DNA of 64,000 nt from Malachius bipustulatus (taxonomy: Eukaryota; Arthropoda; Insecta; Coleoptera; Melyridae). Of this stretch, positions 11,985-24,334 are shown piece by piece (position 1 is the stretch's first letter; each line of letters starts with the position of its first letter). A program made the position numbers and the translations under genes. The stretch is taken from the NCBI GenBank assembly GCA_910589415.1, contig OU342632.1, forward strand, positions 19,471,507 through 19,535,506, in the 5' to 3' direction. A model generated the notes under the pieces. The model had not been told where the DNA came from and searched no databases. It saw only the letters and a list, made by a program, of their open reading frames with translations.

Positions 11985-13690
11985 TTTTTCACCATTTCCA
12001 CATTATTTTCACTACTTTTCCCTCTTATTTCCCCTATTTCCACTTATTTTAAGTTATTTCCAACATAGTGTACAATTATTATTTCCACGAGTAACACCCC
12101 TAGGGAGAGTTCACTCGATGAAAAACTATGCAGTTGTTTCCACATACTAAATTATTTGTCCTTTTTCACTATTTCCACATTATTTCCACTGTTTCTAGTT
12201 TCTTTCACTATTTACACAATATTTACTCTATTTCTACATAATTTGCACTATACCCATATTCCCATCTAATTTTCAATATTCCCATATTATTTCCCCATAT
12301 TTCCACTTATTTTAAGTTATTTCCAGCTATTTCCATCATAGTGTACAATTATTTCCACGAGTAACACCCCCTAGGGAAAGTTCACGCGATGAACGAGTGT
12401 GCAGTTATTTCCACATGATATCAACTATTTCCTCATTATTTCCAAGATTCCCACATTATTTCCACTGTTTCCAGTTTCTTTTCAGTTTCACCATATTTCC
12501 ACATGATTTCCACTTATTTTATTCCAACACTCTTTCCCCTATTTCCACTTATTTTATTCTCACATTACTTCCTCCATTTCGATTCATTTTAAGTTACTTC
12601 CAGCTATTTCTATCATAGTGCACAATTATTTCCACGAGTAACACTCTCCTAGGGTGGAGAGTTCACCCGATGAACAAGTGCGTAGTTATTTCCACATACA
12701 AAATTGTTTCTACTCTTTTTCACTATTTCCACATTATTTCCTCATATTTACATTATTTCCTCCATTTCCTTTTATTTCAAGTTACTTCCAGCTATTTCTA
12801 GCGTAGTGTACAATTATTTCGACTAGTAACATCCCCTAGAGAGAGTTCACCCGATGAACAAGTGCGCAGTTATTTCCACATACCAAATTGTTTCTACTCT
12901 TTTTCACTATTTCCACATTATTTCCACATAATATCCACTATTTCCTCATTATTTCCAAGATTCACACATTACATATTTACACTGTTTCTATTTTCTTTCA
13001 CTATTTTCACCATATTTCCACTATTTTCACTTATTTTATTCCAACACTGTTTCCCCTGGGAAAAATTCGCCTATTTCCTTTTTATTTCAAATGTAATTTT
13101 CAAGATTCACAGTTCACACATTATTTACACTGTTTCTATTTTCTTTTATTATTTACACCATATTTCCACTATTTCCACGTGATTTCCACTATTTTCACTT
13201 TTTTTATTCCAACACTATTTCCCCTATTTCCACTTATTTTATACCTACGTAGTTTCCTCAATTTCCATTCATTTTAAGTTATTTCCAGCTATTTCCATCA
13301 TAGTGTACAATTATTTCCTTTCCACGAGTAACACCCCCCTAGGGTGGAGAGTTCACTCGATGAACAAGTGTGTTGTTGTTTCCTCATACTAAATTGTTTC
13401 CACTCTTTTGTACTATTTCCACTCATGATATCCATTATTTCCTCATAATTTCCAAGATTCCCACATTATTTCTACCATTTACACTTATGTTCAGACTATT
13501 TCCAATATATTTCCACTATTTCTTCATTATTTCCACCATTTACACTACTTATTTCCACACTATTTCCAAAATTCGTACATTATTTTCATATAATTTCCAC
13601 TATTTTTCCATTATTGCCAGTATTTCCACATTATTTTCACAACTTCCACTTATTTTAAGTTATTTTCAATTATTTCCACTAATGGACGAA
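11985..13690. repeat. TTTCCA-rich minisatellite with higher-order periodicity
   Basis: About 1.7 kb is dominated by short variants of TATTTCCACATTATTTCCA. Embedded in it is a less repetitive block, GTGTACAATTATTTCCACGAGTAACA...CCTAGGG...GAGTTCAC..GATGAACAAGTG. This recurs near 12,070, 12,345, 12,617, 12,802 and 13,303, giving a larger period of roughly 190-500 bases. Open frames here (12,397-13,735) are F/S/H/I-rich by-products of the repeat and not genes. The array ends about 120 bases before the first myosin motor exon seen. Confidence 0.85.
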
Positions 13691-13813
13691 CACTCCCTCG
13701 CTCTCTCCTGTAACCCTATAACTGAACATGTTTAATTGGGTTTGTTCACTTTGGTTAATTCAATAAATAAATAAATAAAATTTAAAAAAATAATGAAATA
13801 CAATGTATTTTAG

Positions 13814-16800
13814 AACTATGTATCGAAGTATCGAGGCAAGAAGCTGGGTTCCGTGGAGCCGCACGTCTTCGCGGTGGCGGAGTCCTCGTACGTCTCCTTG
13901 CAGACCGACACGCCGGGAAAGGGGTTCGGGAACCAGAGCCTGGTGATCAGCGGCGAGAGCGGTGCCGGAAAAACGGAAAACACTCGTTTCATCCTGCAAT
14001 ATCTCTGTTCGGTCACTAGCGGCGTTTCGACTTGGATCGAGCAGCAGATTTTGGAAGCGAACACCATCTTAGAGGCCTTCGGTGAGTATAAATTAATATT
14101 TTCGAGATACTTTAATTTTTAATAAACTAATAAACGATTAATTGTTTTCAGGAAATGCAAAGACAGTGAGAAACGACAACTCGAGTAGATTCGGGAAATT
14201 CATGCAGGTTTGTTTCGATTCGAGATGGATGATCGCCGGGTGCATAGTGCAGGATTACTTATTGGAACAATCTAGGATAACTTTTCAGGGACCGGGAGAG
14301 AGGAATTATCACGTTTTTTATCAAATGATCGAAGGAGCAAAAGTAAGTTTTATCTTTTAATTTCCTTGGCGCTCGACGATTGCTTCCTTATGGGCTTTCG
14401 CGACTACATTGCGGCGACCGACGAGAACAGTGGAGCGCACACGCTACCCGCTGGTCGCGCGGCAGTACCTCACATACATAAAATATTCAGTGAGCGATCG
14501 CCAGCTAAAAAAAAAACTTCATCATTTCTTAAAAAAAAAAACGACTAGAATGTGATAGGAGGTAGGAAGCAGTCGGAATAAAAATTAAAATTATGAAAAT
14601 TTTAGTCACATTTTTCAAAAATATTTTTTCTCTGAATTATGAATTTTTTCCATGATTGAACTTGAAAAAAAAAGTAATTCTGCTTATTTATTACAGCACA
14701 ATAACGAGTTTTGCTCGCAGTTGTACCTTCGAGACGCCAGTTTTTATAATTATTTAAATAATTCGGATTGTTTGAAAATCGAAGAAGATGGAAGAAGTCT
14801 GGATAATTTACGGTTGGCGTTCAACGTTCTCCAAGTTCCCGCGAACATGTGCAATGGAATCTTTCAGACCTTATCTGCAATTCTGTGGTTGGGAAATTTG
14901 AGCTTTGAGGTCAGTTTTATTTTATCACCGGCTGATATGTTTTTTTATGCATTTCATTCTTTATCAAATGACCTCTATGTGAAGTAGCTAGTGCTAGTAC
15001 ATACTTACCTATCAGTAATCTTATATGCAGAATATATTTATTTTTTATTTAACACAGTGTAGATGTTATTACCCTATAAAACTGCTACGCCCCGAGGTAG
15101 TTTTTTTTTCTTTACAGTTTGCAATGGTGGCCGCAATAATATTCTTACTAGGAGCAGCAAAACTGTTGTATTTTATTTTTTAGAGACATTTTAGCCAATT
15201 TTTTGCCGCTCCCTTGATGAAAGTGAGTGGGGGTAAATTTGAAATTTCAAACAACAACCCCTATTTTTCTTATTTATTATTAAATCTTACACATTTTTTG
15301 TCACCATTAACTGAATAGGAATTCGCAATAAAAAATAGGGGTTGCTATTTAAATTTTTAAAGTTACCCCCACTCCCTTGCAAGGGGTGAAGGGTGCAGGG
15401 TGGTTTTTGTGTTCAAACGATTGAAGAAAAAATTTTTTTTTTTTAGATGTTCCTAATATCTTTTCGAGATATTTTAATATTTCAGGCTATAAGACTTACC
15501 CTGTAGGTATTGTAAACACACTAGAATTTCAGTCTGACATCTAAAATAAAAAAAACAAGGATAATATACAGGGTGAGTCAGTTTTTTGTAACAGGACTTT
15601 ACCAGCTTTTTACTGGATCAGTTTTTAGTAGTAGGTAACATTTCAGACATAACATATTAGGGATTTTTTTTTATAAAATCTGGATACGGTTCTGGAGTCA
15701 CCATCTCTCAAAACGGCACTATACTAAATTTAATCGAAACCACCCATGTATTAACAATTTTATAGCCAAATAAAAATCTCAAAAATTCATCTTTTTTTTC
15801 ACATTTTAGGAACATTTGAAATTTTTGCTTGGCTATAAAAGCGTTAATACGTGACAGGTTTTGGTGAAATTTAGTATAATGACGTTTTGAGAAATGTTGA
15901 ATCCAGTGGCGTGCGCAGATAAAAAATTGCTAATATGAATTCTTGATGTTTTACTACTAAACACTGATCTAGTAGGCCTGGAATTTTGTAGGAACGAGGC
16001 GCTTTTTGCTACAAAAAGACAGTTTGTATTTTTTTTCAAGCTATCATTTACAAAAAATCTGGTCAAAATCGCCAAAATAGATCCAGATTTTACAGGGTGG
16101 CTCAAGAACAAATGTGTCATCTGCATGCCAGACTCTCTTAGAAAAAATATAGGTACTTTTTTCCCCCCTATAATTTGGACATTTCTCAATATTTTAATTT
16201 AATACCAAGAAGTTATTTATTATAATTTAGAATAGACAAAAACAAGTTAAACGTGTGGAGAAAAAATTATTAGTGGTGTAGATACACAGGGTACATGTCC
16301 CCTGTTTTATGACCGTGGACCTAGGAACAAGACCTTACTTATCAGTTATCAGCGATGAATTAGAACTTTCTAACAAAAATGTTTGAAATTCCCCTTATAG
16401 ATCGAGTCTAAACTTCCTCATCTCACTATAAACGAAAAAAATATTCACCACCCTTAAAAAAAAGGTATTTTATTAACTGATAAAGTCCTGATATAAAAAT
16501 AAAATAAAACACCCTGTAAATGTTTAGATAGTTGGATGGAGAAGGAAATTGTTATCTACTAAGAAATCACCTTTTGAGTTGTTTCTCCATACATCTGATT
16601 CAATTATTGATTGAGAAAGCAATTTATGAAGAATTTGTAAAAAGAAAACAGTTCAGCAGAGGAATGAATTGATGAATAATCAAAGTTCTACAGCAGCTAC
16701 TTTTTTCTTCACTCTTCTCTAGTTGTTAAATCCTATAAGGGCCAACTAAAAATGAATTTATAAAACAATTTGTTAATAGTTGACACCATTTTTTTTCACT

Positions 16801-19800
16801 TTTACTATTACAAGACAAGGCAAAGAAAATCACAAATAATGATATAAACCTACTTATTTTAGGATGTGGACGGAGAAAGATGCAAATTAACGAAAGAGGA
16901 CGAGAATATTTTGGAAATCTTATCAAAACTGCTGGGGCTGGAAATTCAAAGCTTGAAGCAAGTCGTTTTAATGAGGCAAATCAACGTAAGAGGCAACATC
17001 ACTGAAATTCCCTTAAAATTACAAGAGGTAAACCAATTTATTCCCCTACTGTCTACCTAATTGAACATTTTCCAATAACATCATTACTCTCATCAGTCAG
17101 TCTCACAGGAGCAGACACAAGCAATTAAATCACTTTAATGATGTTTGATAAATTTCAGGCCGGAGAAAATCGCAATGCCATGGCGAAGGCTTTGTATTCC
17201 AGGACGTTTGCCTGGCTGATCAATCACATAAACAATTGCACGAACCCGGGGCAGGACTCCACCAGGTTCATAGGCGTCCTGGATATATTCGGGTTTGAAA
17301 ATTTCACCGTCAATTCGTTCGAGCAACTATGCATCAATTACACCAACGAAAAGCTGCACAAGTTCTTCAACCATTACGTGTTCGCTCTGGAACAAGAAAT
17401 CGTGAGTTACGAGTTTGTTTTTATTATTTTAAATGCAACAGTTCTCGTTTTTAGTATCAACAAGAAGAAATTAATTTCAACCATATAGAATTCACGGACA
17501 ATTCTCTATGCTTGGAATTGTTGGAAAAACCTCCGCGATGCGTTTTGAGGTTGTTATCTGAGCAGTGTCATTTGCCTAAAGGCTGCGATGCCTCGTACAT
17601 TTCAAATTTACATTCTGAATTCGAGAATCATGTAAGATACGTTAAAGGTGAGTTTTTTCTTCTATTATATTATGCCATTAGTAGCAAATAATTGTTTTTA
17701 AGCTTTTGATCACCTGTAAAGATGAAAACAAAAGGTTTCAATTAAATTATCTTTTACCCGTATCATTTATAGGTGAAGACAGACGTAGATGGGAAACGGA
17801 ATTCGGCATCAAGCATTACGCCGGCTGTGTAACATATAACGTTAAGGGATTTGTAGATAAAAACAGAGATGTACAGCAAGATGTATTTTTTGATATTATT
17901 TCCCGAAGTACCAATGAACTGGTCCAAGCGCTAGCTGGTTTCCAGGACTTATCGAACGTCCTGGCCACTCGAAACATCAGCAACGGCATATCAACAGTTT
18001 CCCGAGGCACCAGTAAAGGGAAACCGACCGTTTCCGACACATTCAGACACCAGCTGCAGGCTCTGATCGACGTGCTACAATCGACCACCCCCTGGTACGT
18101 CCGTTGCATCAAGCCCAACTCGCACAAAAACGCCGACGATTACGACGACAGTCTGGTCTTGGATCAGTTGAAGTATTTAGGGATGCTCGATATAATCAGG
18201 ATCCGTAAGGACGGCTTCCCCATTCACATGAGCTTCGAGGACTTCGTGAACAGGTATCATTGTTTATCGAGGAACCGGCTCCCGAAAGACGTCCGGGAAG
18301 CCAGCAGGATATTGATCGAGTATTTCAAATTACCGAAAACGGAATGGCAACTGGGCAAGTGTAAGGTTTTCATGAGATCGCACGTCCACGAGCCTTTGGA
18401 AGACGCCAGGAATAAAATGATCACGAGTCGGGCGATCTTAATCCAGAAGACTTACCGGAAGTACGTTACCAGGAGAGAATATTTGAGAATCAGAGAGGCC
18501 GTACTGAAGATTCAGCACAGGTACAGGGGATGGAAGCAGAGGATCGTGTTCTTGAGGAAGAGACGGGCCGCGATCGTGATCCAGAGTCACCTGCGAGGCG
18601 TGTTCGCCAGGGAAGTGGCGGCCGCGTTGAGAGAAATGCGAAGGGTGGAGGAGGAGATGCGGAAAAGGGAACGGATGGAAGAGGAGAGACGAGCCAGGGA
18701 AGCGAAAGAAGCGGAAGAAGCGCTCTTGAGAGCCGAACAAGAGGAAGCTCAAAGGAAGGAAGATATCGAAAGGAACGAGCAGTAAGTTTAAATTTTCTAA
18801 TCAAAATGTCAAAATGTTGAAAATCATCATCAATTTCAGGGCTGCCGAACAAGAGATAGCCGCTCTGTCGCACATGGCCGAGCAACTGAAACCCCGCCTA
18901 ACGGAAACGACCTCCGAGTCCGTCGACTTGGACAACCTGTTCGCTTTCCTGTCCGACGTCCAACCGAGCAGCTCCAGGAATCAAATCATCGACGAGATCG
19001 GCGAGAAACTCAACGAACTGGTCGAAGACCTGGACGTGGAACTGGAAACCGTCATCCAGCAAGAACTGGCCGGCCTGGCGGAGGAACAACAGCAACCGAC
19101 GCCGCCCAAGATGGGCCTGCCTTCGCTCCCCGAGCCCACTTGTCCCCCTCCGCCTCCGCCGGCCGAGTTCCAGACGCCGATCGAGATCCCGACTCCGGTG
19201 CAGGAGGGTATCAAGGGCGACAAGGATAACGAGCCGATCTATGAGGCGGTGTTGCCGCGCGAGGATTCCATCCCTGTTTGCGTGTCGCCGCCACCTCTGC
19301 CTGCACCTCCCAGATTGCCCTCCGAGTCGCCCAAAGTCAGTCCGGCCGTCTCCAGATCTAATAGTTCACTTGTGAGTGTTTTTTAGTTTAAATTTCTGTT
19401 TCTCTCTCTCTCTCTCTTTCTCTCTCTGCAAAAGATTAGTTCCCCTTTCCCCTACAATTAAAATTCTTCTTTTTTTTGTCGTTAATTGATATTTGTATTG
19501 TTTTCGAATCCTGACGGTTCGTTCAACAGGAACTATCAAAAGAGCGGGTTTTTTGCATGAATCTTTTAAATGGTCGTTAAGGATTAAAAAATCGCGTATT
19601 GCTATCAATTTAGACGATAGAAATTGAAGATAGGGGTGAAACTGTATCCCTTTCAATTTTTTAATTATATCTCGAAAACAAAGCAAAATTCAGGTATAGT
19701 CAATTGGAAATTTTTTGTAGATAATACGATTTTATATCGAAAAAGTTTATTTAAAAAAATTAGAAAAAATTTCTTGTATCAGAAATATTTAAAACAGTAA

Positions 19801-22800
19801 TTTGAAAAAAAGCAAAAAATCCAGTTTTTTTTCTTTTTTTGTTTCATTTGCTTATAAGTTTTTTCTGAGCAGTGATAGATATATTACTTCATAGAAAAAC
19901 AAGTAGATTAAATTTCCTTCAAAATAGTGGGCTAAACACTATTTTTGGACAAAAACTGGACTGAGATGTAGCCCCTCAAACTTCGACTTTTTTTTTCGAT
20001 TTTTATTGCGACACTTGTGTGATATTTTTTTCTCTGAAAATTTCAGGCTCAAAATTGGAGGTTGCCCCACGAGTCGGAAGTTGTGAACGTGGAAAGAGAA
20101 CAAAGGCGCAAGTGTCGGGTCGAGAAGAAACTGCAGGAGCTTTCGGAATCGAACGAGAAAGAAACTTCCAACGAAGAGATTCATCACGACATGCTCGAGT
20201 TCGCCGAAAGTTACTTCAACTCGCACGAGAAGAGCCCCGAAGGGACCATCATGGCCACTCTGACCAGAAGACGTCAAAGCAGCGAGATGATACCGAAATG
20301 CGAAATGGTCACTTTTTACAAAGGAAACACGATCCCAAACTCTCACATTCACCTATACGATCCCGATAATATCAATATCGCTTGTTCCATTTTCAGGGTG
20401 AGTATTTTCATCTTGTCTAAATAATAATTTTCTGACTCCCGCTACTCTCTTCCTCTTCCAGGATCTCTCAAAATATCTGAGAGGCGAATTCAATATCGAA
20501 AGAGAACTCCAAGTGATCCAGACCATAATCGGATACACCTTAGAGAGGGAAGAGCTGCGCGACGAAGTCCTGGTTCAGTGTATGCGTCAAGCTACGAACA
20601 ATCCGAGCACAGAGGCGACGGAAAGAATCTGGCTGTTGCTTTGTTTGTGCGTCGTTTCGTTTCAACCGTCAAAATTACTGCACAAGTACTTCGTTTCGTT
20701 TCTGAAGAAAAACTTGGCTCAGGGCGGTCGAATATCTCAGTACGTTCAGTGGTGCATCGATAACTGCAACAATACGAAAGTCACTGTGAGAGAACATCCC
20801 CCGTCTTCTGTCGAAGTTGCTGTAAGTGACTTTTGGTTCAATTTTATGAGGTAAAATCTTGACAGCAGTGTACATTTTTCATTGCAGGCGATGAAAAGAT
20901 TAGGAACCATTGTTTGTCGATTCTTTTTCTTGGATGGTCGAACCAAAGCGATCGACGTCCATCCCACCGACACTGCGGGAGATGCCGCCAAGAAACTGGC
21001 GGAGCGTCTGTCGTTGAAAAATCTCGACGGCTGGGCCATCTATCAAAGCAGAAGTGACGGAGAGGAGCACGTCCGCGCACATTACTACTTATACGACGTC
21101 ATTGCTCAATGGGAACAGTACGTCGACTACTTTGTTTTGAAAATTTGTCTTATGCTGATTTTGCGGTTTTTTTTTAACAGAAATCAAAATAAATTAGCTC
21201 CGACGGGCGGTTTATCGACCCTGGGAAGAAGAAGCGGCACTGCTTTAAGCGGAGGCGATAACAGGTTCATATTCAAGAGAAGACTGTTCAGATCGAGCAG
21301 GGAACTCAGTCAGGATCCCGTCGAGGTCAATCTATTATACGCTCAAGCTGTACATAGTGTCGTTAAGGTGAGGGAGTGTTATTTTATTCATAATGTGACT
21401 AACAACTCAAGAGTGATTGTTTTCAGAGAGACGACTTTCCTGTAACGGAAAAAGTAGCTTTACAGTTGGCCGGTCTTCAAGCACAAGTAGCTTTAGGAAA
21501 CCCGAAAGATAACAATAAGCCTGAATATTACACCGACATCGATACATATTTACCTTATAGGATTAGTAAGACTCGAGGAGATGATGTCTGGGTGAGTAGG
21601 TAGTAGATACCTTTACTAGTAGATTTCAATTTTATTGAAGACACATATCAGTTTTATGACTAACAATACTATTTTCAGGTTCCGATAATTGCTCAAGCTC
21701 ACAAACAGTACGGCGCCAACAGGTCCGAGCTAACCGCCAAAGCTCTCTACCTGTCTTGCGTGATGCAATATCCGCTTTACGGTAGCACCTTGTTCCCGGT
21801 CACCTACCGCGGTTACTGGTCGTACGGCAATTCCCTAATTCTCGGCGTCAACAGCGAAGGGATCATGCTCATCAAGCCGGACGACAAGTTCGTTCTGAAC
21901 GAGTACCGGTACCAGGAAATCGAAAGCATCCTGCTGGATCCGAGCGACAGCTTCATCACCATCACGCTGCAACGACACATGAACGAGAACAACCACAAGT
22001 GCTTCGTCTTTGAGACTTTTCAGAAGAACGAGATCGGTTCGCTTATAGCCAGCTACTGCCCCAATTTATCGTGCTGGATCACCGATAACGAAGCTCCCCA
22101 AAAACGGGTTAAGGGTGAGTTTTATTTAACTCTCTTTTCCAGTATTCTCGTTAGCAAGGTTTTTCTGCAGGTACATAGTTTTCTCAGAATTATGGTAGTT
22201 ATCAATGTCCTGTGCTCTAAGAAGCCCCACCACTCATTGTTCTAATTTGCTCTCACAAAGATACTTTCATGTAAAGAGAAAAAAAATAATTGGTGCATTT
22301 CTTACAGGTATTACAAACGAAGACAGAATTCGTCTATACCATTCTCTTGTTAATTGCCGTCGAACTCTGGTGGATAACGACATATTAAGAAAACCGGTTG
22401 ACACATCGGGAAGTTTCCTAAGAAACACGTTGAGAAGACTGAGCAAGCACAAACTGGACAAGTTGAGACAAGAGCACGGCGGTGACACCGGGGAAACTTA
22501 CAAGGGCTTCCATTATGCTTTCTGGGCTTTCAGCCGCCAGCCTATGATCCAGAGTATCAGTAAAATACCCGAGCCGGACGAACAAATAATGCTGCAGGTT
22601 TTTCAGATCATTCTAACTTACGCTGGACTCGGTCAGAATGGTAAGTAATTCGTAAAACGGTCTTCAATTCAATAAAATAAATAATTGTTTCAATCTCTCA
22701 GGCGAGACTATAAGACGAGTCGAAGATGAACATGTCACTCTACTCCAAACGATCCTGGAACGATGCATGAGAAAGGAATCGCTTCTCTGCGAGCTGTACC

Positions 22801-24334
22801 TCCAGTTGATCAAACAAACCACGGATCATCCGGACCCGAATTCCAGAGTCAATCTTCGTCATTGGGCTCTCCTATCGTTGGCCTGCAGCGTCGTTCTGCC
22901 TCCGAACAAAGCGATCAGAAGATACCTCATCGCTCATTTGAAGAGATGCAGTTCGGATTACGTGACGGAAGAAGGGAAGTACGCTCGTTTTGCCGAGAAG
23001 TGTCTCTCCAAGACTCAGGGAACCAGACGACGCCAGTGGCCCCCATCGAGGGAAGAGATTCTTTGCACCATCAACAGGAGGCCGGTTTATGCGAGGTTTC
23101 ATTTCATGGACGGTCAGTATCATTCTGTGGAGTTTCATCCATCGGCGACGGCCAAAGACGTTCTGGACAGCGTTAGAGAGAAGATCGGACTGTCTTCGGA
23201 AGCTAAAGGTGATATTTCTACGATTTGTTTTATTACGGAAAACTAAAAAGGAATGTTAATTAATAGGTTACGCTATTTATGAAGTATTGGGGAACTCTGA
23301 AAGGAGTCTAGCCGCTGAAGAGAAAGTCGCGGACGTGATGGCAAAGTGGGAGAGATACAGAGCAGCAACCGCTGCCGGTTCGATAAATAATAGCACCGTC
23401 AAACGGACGAGACCGCAGCATCACTTCTTTTTGTTCAAGAAGCACCTCTTCATGGATAACTTCATTCAGTTGAGCGATCCGGTCGAAAAGGAATTGCTGT
23501 ATCATCAAGTACTTCATGATTTGAGGACCGATAGATTCCCAATCACCGATAAAGAAGCTGTAAGTATTATAATATCATAACAATCGCTTGTAATTTTTTA
23601 CCTGAATGAAATTTCACAGATGATGCTGACCGCTTTACAAGCTCAGCTGGAATTGGGCGATTTAGAGGAAATCATCCACGATTATCGTCCGATCGCTTGT
23701 CACTGCTTGCCTGCTCGTCTTGTGCCGTCGCTACCTCAGGACGGTGTCGCTATGCATCATCAATCTTTGAGAGGAATGACCGCATCGGAAGCTAAGCAAG
23801 CGTTCCTGAATCTCATACAAAGTTGGCCTTTGCATAAAGCTACCATATTCGACGTTATGGTAAGTTCTTTTTTCAGTAGCTTTCTGCATATTACAAACTA
23901 ACCGAATCCTCTTTTCCAGCAATCATTTACATCGAACTGGCCCCGTGTTCTCTGGTTAGCGGTGGATCAGACCGGCCTCCACTTACTCGAGCACAGATCT
24001 CGCAACGCTCTCTGCACTTACGATTATCCCTCGATCCTCTCTTACGCTCCCGCGCTGAACTGTCTCATGATCATCACCGGTAGTGATCGCAAGCAGAGCA
24101 AGGTATGTCTCGGTTTATTATTTATTAATAACAATACTAATTAACGTTTTATTTTTCAATAAATAGGTTATCTTAACGACTTCTCAAGCTTTCCAAATCG
24201 CCACCCTGATCCGAGAGTACATGGAAGTCTTACACGGTGACGCAGTAGAACTGAAGCGGGCCCAACAGATTAAGAGTCGGCCTGTCAGCGCTTTGCACGC
24301 CAATGCACCTCTTGTGCCTCCTCAGCCCAGCTAG
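13814..24334 (+). CDS. Unconventional myosin, tandem MyTH4-FERM (class XXII/VII-like), 5' incomplete
   Basis: An actin-based motor with a cargo-binding tail. Exons: 13814-14081, 14152-14342, 14697-14909, 16863-17027, 17159-17401, 17455-17647, 17773-18781, 18840-19371, 20047-20397, 20462-20821, 20888-21117, 21181-21367, 21427-21591, 21679-22114, 22308-22640, 22702-23208, 23267-23559, 23620-23859, 23920-24102, 24167-24334. All introns are GT-AG and in phase, giving about 2,088 residues. P-loop GESGAGKT is at visible residue 47, switch I is [10 protein letters not shown] and switch II is DIFGFE. Three IQ motifs (about 644-707) precede a charged E/R/K helix (710-775) and a proline-rich linker (850-938). 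Then come MyTH4 (about 985-1175), FERM (1176-1515), MyTH4 (1575-1738) and FERM (1745-2060). No SH3 lies between the modules, unlike class VII. This and three rather than five IQs point to class XXII; VII or XV are alternatives. About 110 N-terminal motor residues are missing. Confidence 0.9.
15569..16010. mobile_element. Imperfect foldback repeat in a myosin intron
   Basis: It lies in the 1.95-kb intron between 14,909 and 16,863. The left arm has TATACAGGGTGAG at 15,567, then GGATCAGTTTTTAGTAGTA, then CGGCACTATACTAAATTT and TTTTATAGCCAA. It is mirrored by TTGGCTATAAAAGCGTTAATAC (from 15,831), AAATTTAGTATAATGACG and TACTACTAAACACTGATC (about 15,953). The TA-CAGGGTG tip resembles the elements at 1,481 and 57,974. 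The outer right limit is not clear. It has no ORF of its own. Confidence 0.55.

Noticed and set aside
12397..13735. Four Phe/Ser/His/Ile-rich open frames
   Set aside because: They are by-products of the TTTCCA minisatellite; no domain, no start context and composition set by the repeat.
14366..14548. Frame that could extend the myosin after exon 2
   Set aside because: It does not match the motor. The next motor segment is at 14,697 and joins in phase 0 with 14,342.
18438..18885. Minus-strand frames opposite the myosin IQ/helix exon
   Set aside because: Shadows of a codon-biased coding exon; the + strand holds the conserved protein.
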